From positions 248,001 to 312,000 of the forward strand of contig NZ_CP010849.1 of the NCBI RefSeq assembly GCF_000931445.1: a stretch of DNA of 64,000 bases, written 5' to 3'. A model generated the notes under the pieces. The model was not told the origin of the DNA. It worked only from the letters and a program-made list of their open reading frames with translations, and did no database searches. Shown here in pieces: positions 39,645-49,192 of this stretch; the first letter of the stretch is position 1; every line of letters starts with the position of its first letter. Made by a program: the position numbers and the translations under genes. This DNA is from Streptomyces cyaneogriseus subsp. noncyanogenus (lineage in GTDB: Bacteria; Actinomycetota; Actinomycetes; Streptomycetales; Streptomycetaceae).

Positions 39645-40903
39645 CCGACACCGGATCCCTGGCCGCCGGCGCGGCCCCGGCCGGCTGCCCGGCGCACACC
39701 GGCGCGGTGCGGCTGGCCGGGCTGGAGTACCAGCAGACCCCCTCCCAGCTGTACCGCGCCCTGCGCCGGGAGCACGGAGCGGTCGCACCCGTGCTGCTCG
39801 ACGGGGACATCCCGGCGTGGCTCGTCCTCGGCTACTCCGAACTCACCTATGTGACCAGCCACGACGAGCTGTTCGCCCGCGACTCCCGGCGCTGGAACCA
39901 GTGGGAGAACATCCCCACGGACTGGCCGCTGCTGCCGTTCGTCGGCTATCAGCCGTCGGTGCTGTTCACCGAGGGCGAGGAGCACCAGCGGCGGGCCGGG
40001 GTGATCACGCAGGCGCTGGAGGGCATCGACCAGTTCGAACTGGCCCGCGACTGCGAGCAGATCGCCGACCGGCTCATCGCCTCGTTCGCCGGGAGCGGGG
40101 AGGCGGAGCTGATGAGCGCCTACGCGCATGCCCTGCCGATGCGCGCGGTGGTCCAGATGTGCGGCATGCCGCACTCCGGTACGGACACCCAGCAGCTCGT
40201 GGACGACCTGCGGGAGTCCCTGGACGCGGCGGAGGGCGACGACCCGGTCGCCGCCTACACGCGGGTCGGGGAACGGATCCACCAGTTGGTGAAGGAGAAG
40301 CGGGAGCGTCCCGGACCGGACATCACCTCGCGGATGCTGCTGCACCCGGCGGGTCTGTCCGACGACGAGATCGTGCAGGACCTGATCTCCGTGATCGCCG
40401 CCGCCCAGCAGCCCACGGCCAACTGGATCTGCAACACGCTGCGGCTGCTGCTCACCGACGAGCGGTTCGCGCTCAACGTCTCCGGCGGCCGGCTTAGCGT
40501 CGGAGAGGCGCTGAACGAGGTGCTGTGGCTGGACACTCCGACGCAGAACTTCATCGGCCGCTGGGCCGTGCGCGACACCCAGCTCGGCGGGCGGCTGATC
40601 CGGGCGGGCGACTGCCTGGTGCTGGGGCTGGCCGCGGCCAACACCGATCCGCAGATCTGGCCGGACTCGCACGTCGGCGCGGAGAACGCCGCGCACCTGT
40701 CGTTCAGCAACGGGGAGCACCGCTGCCCCTACCCCGCCCCGCTGCTGGCCGACGTCATGGCCCGCACGGCGGTGGAGACGCTGCTGGAGCGGCTGCCCGA
40801 TCTGGTCCTCGCGGTGGAGCCGGAGCAACTGACCTGGCGTCCGTCGATCTGGATGCGCGGGCTGACCTCGCTGCCGGTGCGTTTCACGCCCGTGGTGCAG
40901 TGA
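39641..40903 (+). CDS. Conservon cytochrome P450, CYP157-type (no ExxR motif)
   Basis: P450-fold protein of 420 residues encoded as the last gene of the conservon. The haem loop is FSNGEHRCPYPAPLLAD with ligand Cys362; the usual glycine after Cys-x is replaced by a Pro-Tyr-Pro stretch. The K-helix, normally ExxR, reads EVLW (E293-W296) followed by LDTPTQNFIGRWAVRD. The I-helix lacks the acid/alcohol pair (IAAAQQPTAN, 252-261, in place of AGxxT). Loss of ExxR is the documented hallmark of CYP157, found next to conservons in S. coelicolor. Catalysis is therefore doubtful; a structural or sensing role with CvnA-D is possible. It overlaps cvnD by 4 bp. Confidence 0.92.
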   Translation: MTDTGSLAAGAAPAGCPAHTGAVRLAGLEYQQTPSQLYRALRREHGAVAPVLLDGDIPAWLVLGYSELTYVTSHDELFARDSRRWNQWENIPTDWPLLPFVGYQPSVLFTEGEEHQRRAGVITQALEGIDQFELARDCEQIADRLIASFAGSGEAELMSAYAHALPMRAVVQMCGMPHSGTDTQQLVDDLRESLDAAEGDDPVAAYTRVGERIHQLVKEKRERPGPDITSRMLLHPAGLSDDEIVQDLISVIAAAQQPTANWICNTLRLLLTDERFALNVSGGRLSVGEALNEVLWLDTPTQNFIGRWAVRDTQLGGRLIRAGDCLVLGLAAANTDPQIWPDSHVGAENAAHLSFSNGEHRCPYPAPLLADVMARTAVETLLERLPDLVLAVEPEQLTWRPSIWMRGLTSLPVRFTPVVQ

Positions 40904-40955
40904 CCCGCGGGGCCGCGCGGCGGGTGCGCCGCGCGGCCCGGCCCGACCCGCCCGT

Positions 40956-42182
40956 TCAGGGGGCGACAGGGGTGAACCGCACGGGCACGGCCTGCGGGCC
41001 GCGGGTGAAGACGCCCTGCTCGGCGGGTTCGAAGCCGTCGGCGAGCCGTACGTCGGGCATGGCGTCCAGCAACTGGCCGACGCCGATCTCGACCTCGGCC
41101 TTGGCCAGCAGGGCCCCCACGCAGAAGTGCCGGCCGAGCGCGAAGGCGAGGTGGTCGGCGGCGGCGGAGAACGCGGTCGTGGTGGTCAGGTCGTCACGGA
41201 AGATGTCGAACCGGTCGGGGTCGCGGTAGCGGTTCTCGTCCCGGTTGGCCGCGCCGATCAGGCAGGTCACGGTGGCTCCGGCCGGGATCGTGCCGCCGCT
41301 GAGGGTGACCTCGGTGGCGGACTGCCGCATGATCATGTGGACGGGGGGCGTGTAGCGGAGGGTCTCGGCGAAGGCACGGGCGATCAGGCTGCGGTCCTCC
41401 CGTACGGCGGCGAGCTGGTCGGGGTGGCGCAGCAGGTTGGCGAAGATGCCGGCGATCGCCTTGTCGGTGGTCTCGCCGCCCGCGGCGAGCAGCAGGCTGC
41501 AGAAGGACTTGATGTCCTCGTCGCTCATCCGCACACCGTCCACCTCGGCGGCGCACAGCGTCGACAGCAGGTCGTCGCCCGGCTTCTCGCGGCGTTCCCG
41601 GATGATGGGGAACATGTACGCGGCGAACTCCGCGCGGGTCCGCTCGCCGGCGGCCGCCACCTCGGGATCGCCCGACAGGTTACCGAGGAAGGCGATGACC
41701 GACGTGTACCAGCGGTGGAACCGCGCGTGGTCGGCCTTGTCCAGGCCCAGCATGTCCGCGATGACGTTGACCGGGAAGCGGGTGGCGTAGTCGGCCACCA
41801 GATCGGCGGAGCCGGTGTGCCGGAAGGCGTCGATCAGTTCCCGGGAGTTGCGCTCGATCACGGGGAGGAACTTCTCCTGCAGGTCGCTGCCGCGGAAGGC
41901 GGGGGCGACGAGGGCCCGCCGCACCGCGTGTTCTCGGCCGCTGAGCTGGAGGATCGTTTTTCCGTGAACGGGTTCGATCTGCCAGTCGTAGTTGTCGGTG
42001 GTGAACTCGCCGTTCTTGTCCTTGAAGACGCGCTCCACGTCCTCGTAACGCGAGATGATGTAGCTCTGGGTGGCCTCGTGCCAGATGAGGGGCGCGCTGT
42101 CGCGCATCACGCGATAGGCAGGGTAGGGATCCGCGGCGAACTCGGGAGAGAGGATGTCGGGGACCTGCTGCACGGTGGACAT
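40956..42182 (-). CDS. Cytochrome P450 (canonical class-I type)
   Basis: Soluble bacterial P450 of 408 residues. Canonical motifs are intact: I-helix LLLAAGGETTDKAIAG (about residues 231-246; acid-alcohol pair E-T), K-helix ETLR in AFAETLRYTPPVHMIMR, the DRFDIFR segment, and haem loop FALGRHFCVGALLAKAE with Cys354. It runs convergent to the conservon CYP157 gene, ending 53 bp away. In S. coelicolor, CYP157 genes are often paired with a CYP154 gene; this protein does not clearly look like CYP154, and the opposite strand argues against co-transcription. No ferredoxin gene is adjacent. The substrate is unknown. Confidence 0.9.
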   Translation of the reverse strand: MSTVQQVPDILSPEFAADPYPAYRVMRDSAPLIWHEATQSYIISRYEDVERVFKDKNGEFTTDNYDWQIEPVHGKTILQLSGREHAVRRALVAPAFRGSDLQEKFLPVIERNSRELIDAFRHTGSADLVADYATRFPVNVIADMLGLDKADHARFHRWYTSVIAFLGNLSGDPEVAAAGERTRAEFAAYMFPIIRERREKPGDDLLSTLCAAEVDGVRMSDEDIKSFCSLLLAAGGETTDKAIAGIFANLLRHPDQLAAVREDRSLIARAFAETLRYTPPVHMIMRQSATEVTLSGGTIPAGATVTCLIGAANRDENRYRDPDRFDIFRDDLTTTTAFSAAADHLAFALGRHFCVGALLAKAEVEIGVGQLLDAMPDVRLADGFEPAEQGVFTRGPQAVPVRFTPVAP

Positions 42183-42324
42183 GGAGCTCCCTGGGGTCTG
42201 TGGCGGGCGTACCGCACAAGGTTATGGATCACTCCGTGGCCGGTACAGGTGCCTCCTGGCCGACTGGTGACCGAGGGGCGGGCGTTGGCCGAAAATCGCC
42301 CCTCGGCGGGAGGTCCGGGCGGTG

Positions 42325-43143
42325 CTACGGCTTGATTCCCACCCCGGCCCACAGGCTCACTTCGGCGTCCGTGGGCTCCTCCGTCGTGTCCGCCCCGGCC
42401 GGATCGGGGCGCCAGCGGTGGCCGACCTCGATGCCCGGCTCCAGCAGGTCCAGCCCGTCGAAGAAGCGGGTGACCTCCGCTTTGGTGCGCAGTTGCATGC
42501 CGGTTCCGGAGCGGGTGTAGATCTCCTTGATCCGGGCCACGGTCTCCGGGTCGAAGTCGGGCGTGCCGTGGCTGAGGGCCAGCGCGCTGCCGGGGGGCAG
42601 GGTGCCGAGCAGGCGGGCGACGATGCCGTACGGGTCCGCGGCGTCGGTGACGAAGTGCAGGACGGCGTTGAGGGAGAGGGCCACCGGGCGGTTGAGGTCC
42701 AGGACGCCGGTGGCGGTGACGCGGTCGAGCAGGGTGCCGGGGTCGGTGACGTCGGCCTCGACGTACGCGGTACGGCCCTCGGGGCTGCTGCGCATGAGGC
42801 GCTCGGCGTACTTCAGGACCAGCGGGTCGTTGTCGACGTACACCACCCGCGCCCTCGGCAGGACCGACTGGGCCACCTGGTGGAGGTTGGGCTCGGTGGG
42901 GATGCCGGTGCCGATGTCGAGCCACTGCCCGATGCCGTGCTCCCGGGCCAGGACCCGGGTGGCCCGGTGCATGAAGGCGCGGTTCTCCCGGGCGCACACG
43001 AAGACGCCGGGCCAGGTGAAGGCGACCGCCTCGGCGGCCTGTTCGTCGACCTCGAAGTGGTCCTTGCCGCCGAGGTAGTAGTCGTACATGCGGGCCGAGT
43101 GGGGCTTGCTGGTGTCGATGTCCCGCAGGTCGTTGTCGGTCAT
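42325..43143 (-). CDS. SAM-dependent methyltransferase (DUF574/Methyltransf_19)
   Basis: Protein of 272 residues of the actinobacterial DUF574 methyltransferase family. It begins with the family signature DTSKPHSARMYDYYLGGKDH (residues 9-28). The SAM loop is QWLDIGTGIPTEPNLHQVAQ (about 92-111) and the acidic end of strand 2 is VVYVDNDPLVLKYAERLM. Later strands (VALSLNAVLHFV, ALALSHGTPD) complete the Rossmann fold. Streptomyces genomes carry many copies, often beside XRE/DUF397 pairs as here; substrates are unknown. It lies 55 bp downstream of the DUF397 gene and may share its transcript. Confidence 0.9.
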   Translation of the reverse strand: MTDNDLRDIDTSKPHSARMYDYYLGGKDHFEVDEQAAEAVAFTWPGVFVCARENRAFMHRATRVLAREHGIGQWLDIGTGIPTEPNLHQVAQSVLPRARVVYVDNDPLVLKYAERLMRSSPEGRTAYVEADVTDPGTLLDRVTATGVLDLNRPVALSLNAVLHFVTDAADPYGIVARLLGTLPPGSALALSHGTPDFDPETVARIKEIYTRSGTGMQLRTKAEVTRFFDGLDLLEPGIEVGHRWRPDPAGADTTEEPTDAEVSLWAGVGIKP

Positions 43144-43198
43144 CCTGTTCCTTCGTCGTCGGCACGTGGACGGTCGGGGTGATGCTGCGCGGTACGGC

Positions 43199-43462
43199 TC
43201 AGGGGACCCGGTGAGGGAGCGTCAGATGGTCCGCCAGTCCCTGCTTGACGCCGGCGACGAAGGCGGTCATCTCCTCCGCCGTGTAGATCAGGGCGGGACC
43301 GGCGGGATCGGTCGACTGGCGGAAGGCCACCCGTCCGTCGGCCAGCCTCTTCACCTCCACGCACTGCCCGCCGTTGGGGCCGCTCCAGGGGCGCTCCCAG
43401 CCCTGCTCGCCGAGCTGCGAGGCGGGCATGCCGCTGTAGGGGCCGCCAGGGGCGGTGGTCAT
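43199..43462 (-). CDS. DUF397-domain protein
   Basis: Protein of 87 residues, one and a half times the usual DUF397 length of about 60. The core is ERPWSGPNGGQCVEVKRLAD and GRVAFRQSTDPAGPALIYTA, with EEMTAFVAGVKQGLADHL closing it. DUF397 proteins partner with the XRE regulator encoded just upstream, as in the BldB-AbaA-WhiJ type systems of Streptomyces, and likely act as its antagonist or corepressor. The ATG at 43460-43462 overlaps the regulator stop codon by 4 bp (ATGA), a sign of coupled, stoichiometric production. Confidence 0.92.
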   Translation of the reverse strand: MTTAPGGPYSGMPASQLGEQGWERPWSGPNGGQCVEVKRLADGRVAFRQSTDPAGPALIYTAEEMTAFVAGVKQGLADHLTLPHRVP

Positions 43463-44328
43463 GTGTACTCCTCGCGCATCCGGTGCAGCAGCGCCTTGCT
43501 GGTCTCGTCGGTGGTGCGCAGCGACATCCGGCTGTGCGCCTCCAGGTGGGCGGCCACGTCGGAGCGCTGGTCCAGGTACACGGAGGCGGAGAGGATCTCG
43601 CTGTAGACGACGTCCGGCAGCTCCGGCTCGGCGAAGCGGAAGCAGGTGAACGGGGCGCCGGCTCCGGCATGGGGTCCGGCCGCGAAGGGCACGACCTCGA
43701 CACTGACGTGGTCCAGCTCGGTGGCCTCCAGCAGCCGGTCGATCTGCTCCCGCATCACCCGCGGGCCGCCCACCGGCCGGTGCAGCACGGCCTCCTCCAT
43801 CACCACCCACAGCGTGGGCGGATCGGGCTTGTCCAGCACCCGCTGACGGCGCAGGCGCAGTTCCACCCGCCGCGCCAGGTCGGCCTCGCTGTCGCCGGGG
43901 AAGCCGGCCCGCAGCACGGCGCGGGCGTAGTCCGGGGTCTGGAGCAGCCCCGTGACGTACTGGGGCTCGTAGGTGCGCAGCACCGTGGCGTCGGTCTCCA
44001 GGCTCACGTAGGCGGTGAACCAGGCGGGCACGACATCGCGGTAGGAGTGCCACCAGCCGGGCCGGTTGGCCTGCTCGGCCAGGGCGAGGAACTCGTCGGT
44101 CTCACGGGGCCCGACGCCATAGGTGTGCAGCAGCTTCTCCACATAGACGATCCTCAGCGCGACCTCCGCCTTCTCCAGGCGGCGGACGGTGAGCGGTTTC
44201 ACGCGCAGCGCCCTGGCGGCGTCCTCCAGGGAGACGCCGGCGCCACGGCGCAGTTCCTTCAGCCGCGTACCCAGGATCATGCGCAGGACGGTGGGCGCGG
44301 GGGTGCCGCCCGAGCGGAGTTCGCTCAT
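43459..44328 (-). CDS. XRE-family HTH regulator with DUF5753 domain (WhiJ-like)
   Basis: Regulator of 289 residues. The Cro/C1-type helix-turn-helix lies at about residues 20-72 (GTRLKELRRGAGVSLEDAAR, ALRVKPLTVRRLEKAEVALR). The large C-terminal DUF5753 domain includes WFTAYVSLETDATVLRTYEP, YVTGLLQTPDYARAVLRAGF, TLWVVMEEAVLHRPVGGP and VVYSEILSASVYLD, all family hallmarks. It is homologous to WhiJ-type proteins that influence development or secondary metabolism in Streptomyces together with a DUF397 protein, encoded here with 4-bp overlap. I chose the ATG at 44326-44328, just upstream of which GGAAGTGAG offers a ribosome-binding site. Confidence 0.92.
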   Translation of the reverse strand: MSELRSGGTPAPTVLRMILGTRLKELRRGAGVSLEDAARALRVKPLTVRRLEKAEVALRIVYVEKLLHTYGVGPRETDEFLALAEQANRPGWWHSYRDVVPAWFTAYVSLETDATVLRTYEPQYVTGLLQTPDYARAVLRAGFPGDSEADLARRVELRLRRQRVLDKPDPPTLWVVMEEAVLHRPVGGPRVMREQIDRLLEATELDHVSVEVVPFAAGPHAGAGAPFTCFRFAEPELPDVVYSEILSASVYLDQRSDVAAHLEAHSRMSLRTTDETSKALLHRMREEYT

Positions 44329-44768
44329 GGGCTCACTTCCTGATGCTCCGTCACGATGCTGCGGCCGCCATGGAGTTGGCGGGCCCGTCCACGCGGACAC
44401 CGACTCGCCGAAATTATCAGAGAGGTGGTCGCGTCGTGAATGGGGCCGGAGCGCGGCCGCTCGCGCGTGAGCGAGCCGCGAAGGCGGACCGCTGAGCCGC
44501 CCCTGCCGCGCTCCGGCGGCGCGTCGGCTGCCGCGGGGCGGCGTTCACGGTCGCGCCGCGGAGAGCGGACGCGGCCCGTGCCGCGTGGAGCACACCACCG
44601 TGACCGGGGCGCCGGTGTCTCGCGGCTCACCGGCGGCAGCCCGGCACGGGCGGGGCCCCGCCTCCCGGCCCGGCCTACGGGCGCCGCCCGGCACAGGGGC
44701 GACCGGGACGGGCCGGCGCGTGTGCCCGGCGCGGCCCGCGGGCGCCGGGGCCGCGGGCCGCGGGCGCA
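44329..44768. other. Intergenic region, no gene seen
   Basis: 440 bp. The first 100 bp hold the regulator promoter (an AT-rich patch AAATTATCAGAGAGG near 44411-44425). The rest is over 75% GC with short CGCGG/CCGCG repeats; frames on both strands lack start signals and domain features. Confidence 0.45.
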
Positions 44769-45377
<609 letters not shown>

Positions 45378-45845
45378 ATGCAGCGCTGCTTGGAGAAACA
45401 GGCCATCGAGTGGCTCGCCGCGGCTGCCACCGACCCCGGCCGGTGCAAACGGGAGTGGGACCAGGGCACGGGAACGGCGCTGCTGCCGGCGGGGCGCTTC
45501 TGGGACGTGCTCAGCGTGCCCGAACGTCTGGGGCTGTGCGCCCTGGACCTGCTGAGGCGCGACCCGCTGGAGCCGCCCGCGCCCACCCTGGCGGACTGCG
45601 CGGCCGGCCGGATCGGCTTCTTCCTGCCCCCCGATCCGGGCAGCGAATGGACCGGATCCGGGGTGCGCCGCGTCGGCCGGGGCTCGTGGGTCGCGGTCCC
45701 GCCGCCCTACCGGGCCGCCGGACGCCTGGGCTGGCTGGTCCCGCCCGACGGGACGGGCACCCTGCACGACCCCGCCGCGCTGGAGCAGGCCCTGCGCGAG
45801 GCCACCGGCCTGCTGGCCGTCCTCGCGCCCGTCAGCCGTCAGTGA
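45378..45845 (+). CDS. Conserved-type hypothetical protein
   Basis: Protein of 155 residues without a domain that I recognise. It starts QRCLEKQAIEWLAAAATDPG, has WDQGTGTALLPAGRFWDVLS (about residues 28-47), and a Trp/Pro-rich middle (GSEWTGSGVRRVGRGSWVAV, PPPYRAAGRLGWLVPPDGTG). The beta-rich pattern with LLPAGRFWDVLSVPE resembles the N-terminal part of bifunctional primase/polymerase-like proteins of Streptomyces plasmids and phages, but the catalytic acidic residues are not visible. Function is unknown. A weak terminator dyad follows the stop. Confidence 0.75.
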   Translation: MQRCLEKQAIEWLAAAATDPGRCKREWDQGTGTALLPAGRFWDVLSVPERLGLCALDLLRRDPLEPPAPTLADCAAGRIGFFLPPDPGSEWTGSGVRRVGRGSWVAVPPPYRAAGRLGWLVPPDGTGTLHDPAALEQALREATGLLAVLAPVSRQ

Positions 45846-45861
45846 GAAGGCCGAGGGGGGC

Positions 45862-45899
45862 CACGGTGAGCCGGCTCTCCCCCGCCAGGGGTCACCGTG
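45862..45899 (+). terminator. Probable terminator after the 45378 gene
   Basis: CACGGTGA (45862-45869) pairs with TCACCGTG (45892-45899) over a 22-nt C-rich loop, 17 bp after the stop codon. Confidence 0.45.
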
Positions 45900-45932
45900 C
45901 CCGGGGCCGGGATCCCCGCCGGGCGAGGCCGG

Positions 45933-46130
45933 TCACGGCCAGTCGATCTCCGTGGAGGCCGGATACGCGAGCCCCCGCTCCCGCCAGAGCCGCCCCAGAC
46001 GGGCGACGCCGCGACGGTCACCGCCGAGCCGCGGCACGACTACACCCGGGCGCTGCTGCTCGCCGCGCCCCTGGCGGACATGGCGGAGCAGCACCGCAGG
46101 CGGGCCGCGCGCGTGGGCCGGGCGCTGAAC
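45933..46130. pseudogene. Two abutting gene fragments (unknown 3' end and ABC-transporter ATPase 3' end)
   Basis: On the minus strand 45933-46006 reads RLGRLWRERGLAYPASTEID and WP then stop, which looks like the C-terminus of an unidentified protein. On the plus strand, from about 46010, the frame reads TAEPRHDYTRALLLAAPLAD and MAEQHRRRAARV. This matches the C-terminal PxHPYTRALLAAxPxxD region of oligopeptide ABC-transporter ATPases (OppD/OppF). Neither has the rest of its gene. The fragments meet near 46005, consistent with an old deletion or rearrangement joint in the 398-bp gap before pgm. Confidence 0.5.
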
Positions 46131-46243
46131 GGCGCGGCTCGCGCCAGGCGCGGGGCGTGTGTCAGGGGCGTATCCGGGGGGCGTGCCTCTGGGGGCCGCT
46201 CCCCCGGGCCCGGGACGGCCGGCGGAGCGGCCGGACGGGCCGG

Positions 46244-47884
46244 TCAGCCGCCGAGGGCGGCCAGGACCACCTGCTGGGCCTCGTCCTGCACCTGGCGCAG
46301 GTGGTCGGGACCGCGGAAGGACTCCGCGTAGACCTTGTAGACGTCCTCGGTGCCGGACGGGCGGGCCGCGAACCAGGCGTTCTCGGTGGTCACCTTGATG
46401 CCGCCGATGGGGGCGCCGTTGCCGGGCGCCTCGCTGAGGACGGCGGTGACCGGCTCCCCGGCGAGGGTGTCGGCGGTGACCTGGGCCGGGGACAGCTTGG
46501 CCAGGCGCGCCTTCTCCTCGCGGGAGGCCGGCGCGTCGATGCGGGCGTACGCCGGTGCGCCGAAGCGCTCGGTGAGCGCGGCGTAGTGCTCGGACGGCGT
46601 CTTCCCGGTGACGGCGGTGATCTCGGAGGCGAGCAGGGCGAGGATGATGCCGTCCTTGTCGGTGGTCCAGACCGAACCGTCGCGGCGCAGGAAGGACGCC
46701 CCGGCGGACTCCTCGCCGCCGAAGCCGATCGACCCGCCGACCAGCCCGTCCACGAACCACTTGAAACCGACGGGCACCTCGACCAGTCGGCGGCCCAGAT
46801 CGGCGGCGACACGGTCGATCATGCCGGACGACACCAGCGTCTTGCCGACACCCGCGTCGGCGGGCCACTCGGTGCGGTGCGCGTAGAGGTAGGAGATCGC
46901 CGCGGCGAGATAGTGGTTGGGGTTCATCAGACCCGCGTCGGGGGTGACGATGCCGTGCCGGTCGGCGTCGGCGTCGTTGCCCGTCGCGATCTGGAAGCGG
47001 TCCCGCTGTCCGATCAGGGAGGCCATGGCGTGCGGCGACGAGCAGTCCATGCGGATCTTCCCGTCCCAGTCCAGCGTCATGAACCGCCAGGCCGGGTCGG
47101 TGAGCGGATTGACCACGGTGAGGTCGAGGCGGTGCTGCTCGGCGATCCGGCCCCAGTACGCCACGGAGGCGCCGCCCAGCGGATCGGCGCCGATGCGCAC
47201 GCCCGCCGCCCGGATCGCGTCCAGGTCCAGCACACTGGGCAGGTCGGAGACGTAGGTGCCGAGGAAGTCGTAGCGGCCGGTGCCGGGCGCGGCGAGCGCC
47301 TGGGCGTAGGGCACCCGCCGTACGTCCTTCAGGCCGCCCGCGATGATCTCGTTGGCCCGGTCCTGGATCCAGGAGGTCGCCTCGCCGCCCGCCGGGCCGC
47401 CGCTGGGCGGGTTGTACTTGAAACCGCCGTCGGCGGGCGGGTTGTGCGAGGGGGTGACGACCACGCCGTCGGCGAGGCCGGAGGTGCGGCCGCGGTTGTG
47501 GGTGAGGATGGCGTGGGAGACGGCGGGGGTGGGGGTGTAGCCGTCCGCCGCGTCGATCAGGACGGTGACGTCGTTGGCGGCGAACACCTCGAGCGCGGTG
47601 GACTTCGCCGGCTCGGACAGGGCGTGGGTGTCCGCGCCGAGGAACAGCGGGCCGTTGGTGCCCTGCGCGGCGCGGTACTCGCAGATGGCCTGGCTGGTGG
47701 CGGCGATGTGGTCCTCGTTGAACGCCGCCGCGAGCGACGATCCGCGGTGCCCTGATGTGCCGAACGCCACCCGCTGCCCCGGGTCGGCCGGGTCGGGGTG
47801 CAGCGTGTAGTACGCCGTCACCAGCCGGGCGACGTCCACCAGATCCTCGGGCCCGGCGGGCTTGCCCGCTCGCTCGTGCTGCAT
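46244..47884 (-). CDS. pgm: Phosphoglucomutase (alpha-D-glucose phosphate-specific)
   Basis: Interconverts glucose 1-phosphate and glucose 6-phosphate in the cytoplasm, feeding glycogen, trehalose and cell-wall sugar synthesis. The length, 546 residues, equals that of Escherichia coli Pgm. The catalytic phosphoserine loop [17 protein letters not shown] has its serine at residue 146, the same number as in E. coli. The metal loop is [12 protein letters not shown] (about residues 303-314). Sugar-binding [12 protein letters not shown] and phosphate-binding [15 protein letters not shown] complete the set. [10 protein letters not shown] sits near residue 48. I chose the ATG at 47882-47884 (GGAGGA 8 nt upstream), not the ATG before it. 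It is monocistronic and divergent from a MOSC gene. Confidence 0.96.
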   Translation of the reverse strand: MQHERAGKPAGPEDLVDVARLVTAYYTLHPDPADPGQRVAFGTSGHRGSSLAAAFNEDHIAATSQAICEYRAAQGTNGPLFLGADTHALSEPAKSTALEVFAANDVTVLIDAADGYTPTPAVSHAILTHNRGRTSGLADGVVVTPSHNPPADGGFKYNPPSGGPAGGEATSWIQDRANEIIAGGLKDVRRVPYAQALAAPGTGRYDFLGTYVSDLPSVLDLDAIRAAGVRIGADPLGGASVAYWGRIAEQHRLDLTVVNPLTDPAWRFMTLDWDGKIRMDCSSPHAMASLIGQRDRFQIATGNDADADRHGIVTPDAGLMNPNHYLAAAISYLYAHRTEWPADAGVGKTLVSSGMIDRVAADLGRRLVEVPVGFKWFVDGLVGGSIGFGGEESAGASFLRRDGSVWTTDKDGIILALLASEITAVTGKTPSEHYAALTERFGAPAYARIDAPASREEKARLAKLSPAQVTADTLAGEPVTAVLSEAPGNGAPIGGIKVTTENAWFAARPSGTEDVYKVYAESFRGPDHLRQVQDEAQQVVLAALGG

Positions 47885-48067
47885 GAGCTCATTCCTCCGC
47901 ATCGATCGTGTGTGCGCTCGCGGTCTCATCTTCCCCCGGCCGCCGGGACAAGCCGCACCGCGGCGTCCGGGTTCCGCCACACCCGCTCCGTCCACTCAAC
48001 CCCCTTCGGGCGGATTCGTCCTCTTTGTGACGGATTCGTACCGCCCGTGCCCCGGTGGCCGCCCCCT

Positions 48068-48073
48068 TAGGCT
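48068..48073 (+). promoter_or_regulatory. Leaderless -10 element TAGGCT of the MOSC gene
   Basis: TAGGCT ends 6 bp before the ATG at 48080, and no Shine-Dalgarno sequence lies between. This is the standard arrangement for a leaderless mRNA in actinobacteria, with transcription from the A or G at the start codon. Confidence 0.65.
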
Positions 48074-48079
48074 GGGGAC

Positions 48080-48589
48080 ATGGCCGACGTGGAGGTGTTG
48101 CAGCTCCTGGTGTCGCCGTCGCACCGGCTGGCCGGGCGGCCCGCCGACGGGCTCCCGTCCGGTCCGCCCGACGAGCGCGTGTCACAGGTGGAGGTACGGC
48201 GCCACCTGGGGCTGGTCGGCGACCGCTACTACGCCAGGCCCGCGCACCGAAACGCGGCGGTGACCATCATGGCCGCGGAGAAGCTGCCCCTGGAGATCGG
48301 CCCGTCGGCCGATCTGCGGCACACGCGCCGGAACATCCTCCTGCGGGGCGTCGACATCGACGGCTTCCTCGGGGCGACGATCGCCCTCGACAGCGGTGAC
48401 GGGCCGGTGGTGTTCGCCGTCAACCGGCCCGCCCGGCCCTGTGCCTGGATGGACGTCACCATCGGCCCGGGTGCGCAGCGCGCGCTGCGCGGCGGTGGCG
48501 GCGTGCGCTGCACACCGCTGAGTGACGGCGTGATCCGGCTCGGCCCGGCGACGTTCCGCGTCCTGCCGGATCCGGACGGGGCCGCCTGA
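48080..48589 (+). CDS. MOSC-domain protein
   Basis: Protein of 169 residues consisting of one MOSC-like beta-barrel domain. It starts DVEVLQLLVSPSHRLAGRPA; the beta-barrel includes VEVRRHLGLVGDRYYARPAH, LRHTRRNILLRGVDIDGFLG and FAVNRPARPCAWMDVTIGPG. The last segment contains the single conserved cysteine (about residue 118) that carries sulfur or binds molybdopterin in MOSC proteins. RPARPCAWMD also matches the group that acts as stand-alone sulfur carriers. Probable translation from a leaderless mRNA sets the start. No molybdenum-cofactor gene is adjacent. Confidence 0.82.
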   Translation: MADVEVLQLLVSPSHRLAGRPADGLPSGPPDERVSQVEVRRHLGLVGDRYYARPAHRNAAVTIMAAEKLPLEIGPSADLRHTRRNILLRGVDIDGFLGATIALDSGDGPVVFAVNRPARPCAWMDVTIGPGAQRALRGGGGVRCTPLSDGVIRLGPATFRVLPDPDGAA

Positions 48590-48678
48590 AGCGGGAGACC
48601 CTGCCGGACCGGGGCGCGCGCACCGTCGTACGGCGGAGGGCGCCGGCGGCGACCCGCAGGGGGCGGCCGGCCGGGACG

Positions 48679-49032
48679 TCAGGCGGCGGCCGCGAACGCG
48701 GCGGCGGTGACGGCGGTGTCGGCGCGCGCGTGGACGACCAGCCGGGTGCCGCTGGTGTCGGCGCCCGCCTCCAGCAGGCGCCGGGCGGGGGCGCTGTGGG
48801 TGGCCACGGACAGCAGGACGCCCAGGCGGCCGCAGAGCCGGTGTGCGCGCAGGACCACGCTGACGGCCGCGCCCCGGGCCGCCGGCTCCTCCAGGACGAT
48901 GACGACGGGGGCCGGCCGGTGGGCCCGGACCAGGTCGTCGATCTTCTCGAGAAGCAGCGCCCGCCCGTCGATACCCGGGTCGCTGGTCACCGTGATGACG
49001 AGCACGCCGCGCTCGAGTGCATGAGACAGCAT
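48679..49032 (-). CDS. STAS-like hypothetical protein
   Basis: Protein of 117 residues resembling an anti-sigma-factor antagonist (STAS) fold: ERGVLVITVTSDPGIDGRAL, LLEKIDDLVRAHRPAPVVIV, LEEPAARGAAVSVVLRAHRL, LGVLLSVATHSAPARRLLEA. The alternation of beta strands and helices fits STAS. At the position of the phosphorylated serine (usually DSSGL) it has EPAARGAA, so it would not be a normal phospho-switch. Similar stand-alone proteins are common in Streptomyces. AAGGA lies upstream of the ATG at 49030-49032. It is divergent from the SRAP gene over 160 bp. Confidence 0.7.
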   Translation of the reverse strand: MLSHALERGVLVITVTSDPGIDGRALLLEKIDDLVRAHRPAPVVIVLEEPAARGAAVSVVLRAHRLCGRLGVLLSVATHSAPARRLLEAGADTSGTRLVVHARADTAVTAAAFAAAA

Positions 49033-49192
49033 CACGCCCCGGTCCTTCCTGCCGCGTTGTGTCCATAGCGGAACTACCCCGGCCGGAATGTGCCATACAC
49101 CCCCAGGAGATACCGTCTCGGTCACAACCGCCGGCCCCCGCCGCGCCGTGGCCGCGTCCGCACACCGGGCCGCACCGTGGCACAGTGGCCGT

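Noticed and set aside
42104..43165. Pairing of the second P450 with the conservon as a CYP157/CYP154 operon.
   Set aside because: The second P450 lies on the opposite strand and does not show clear CYP154 features, so I keep it as an independent gene.
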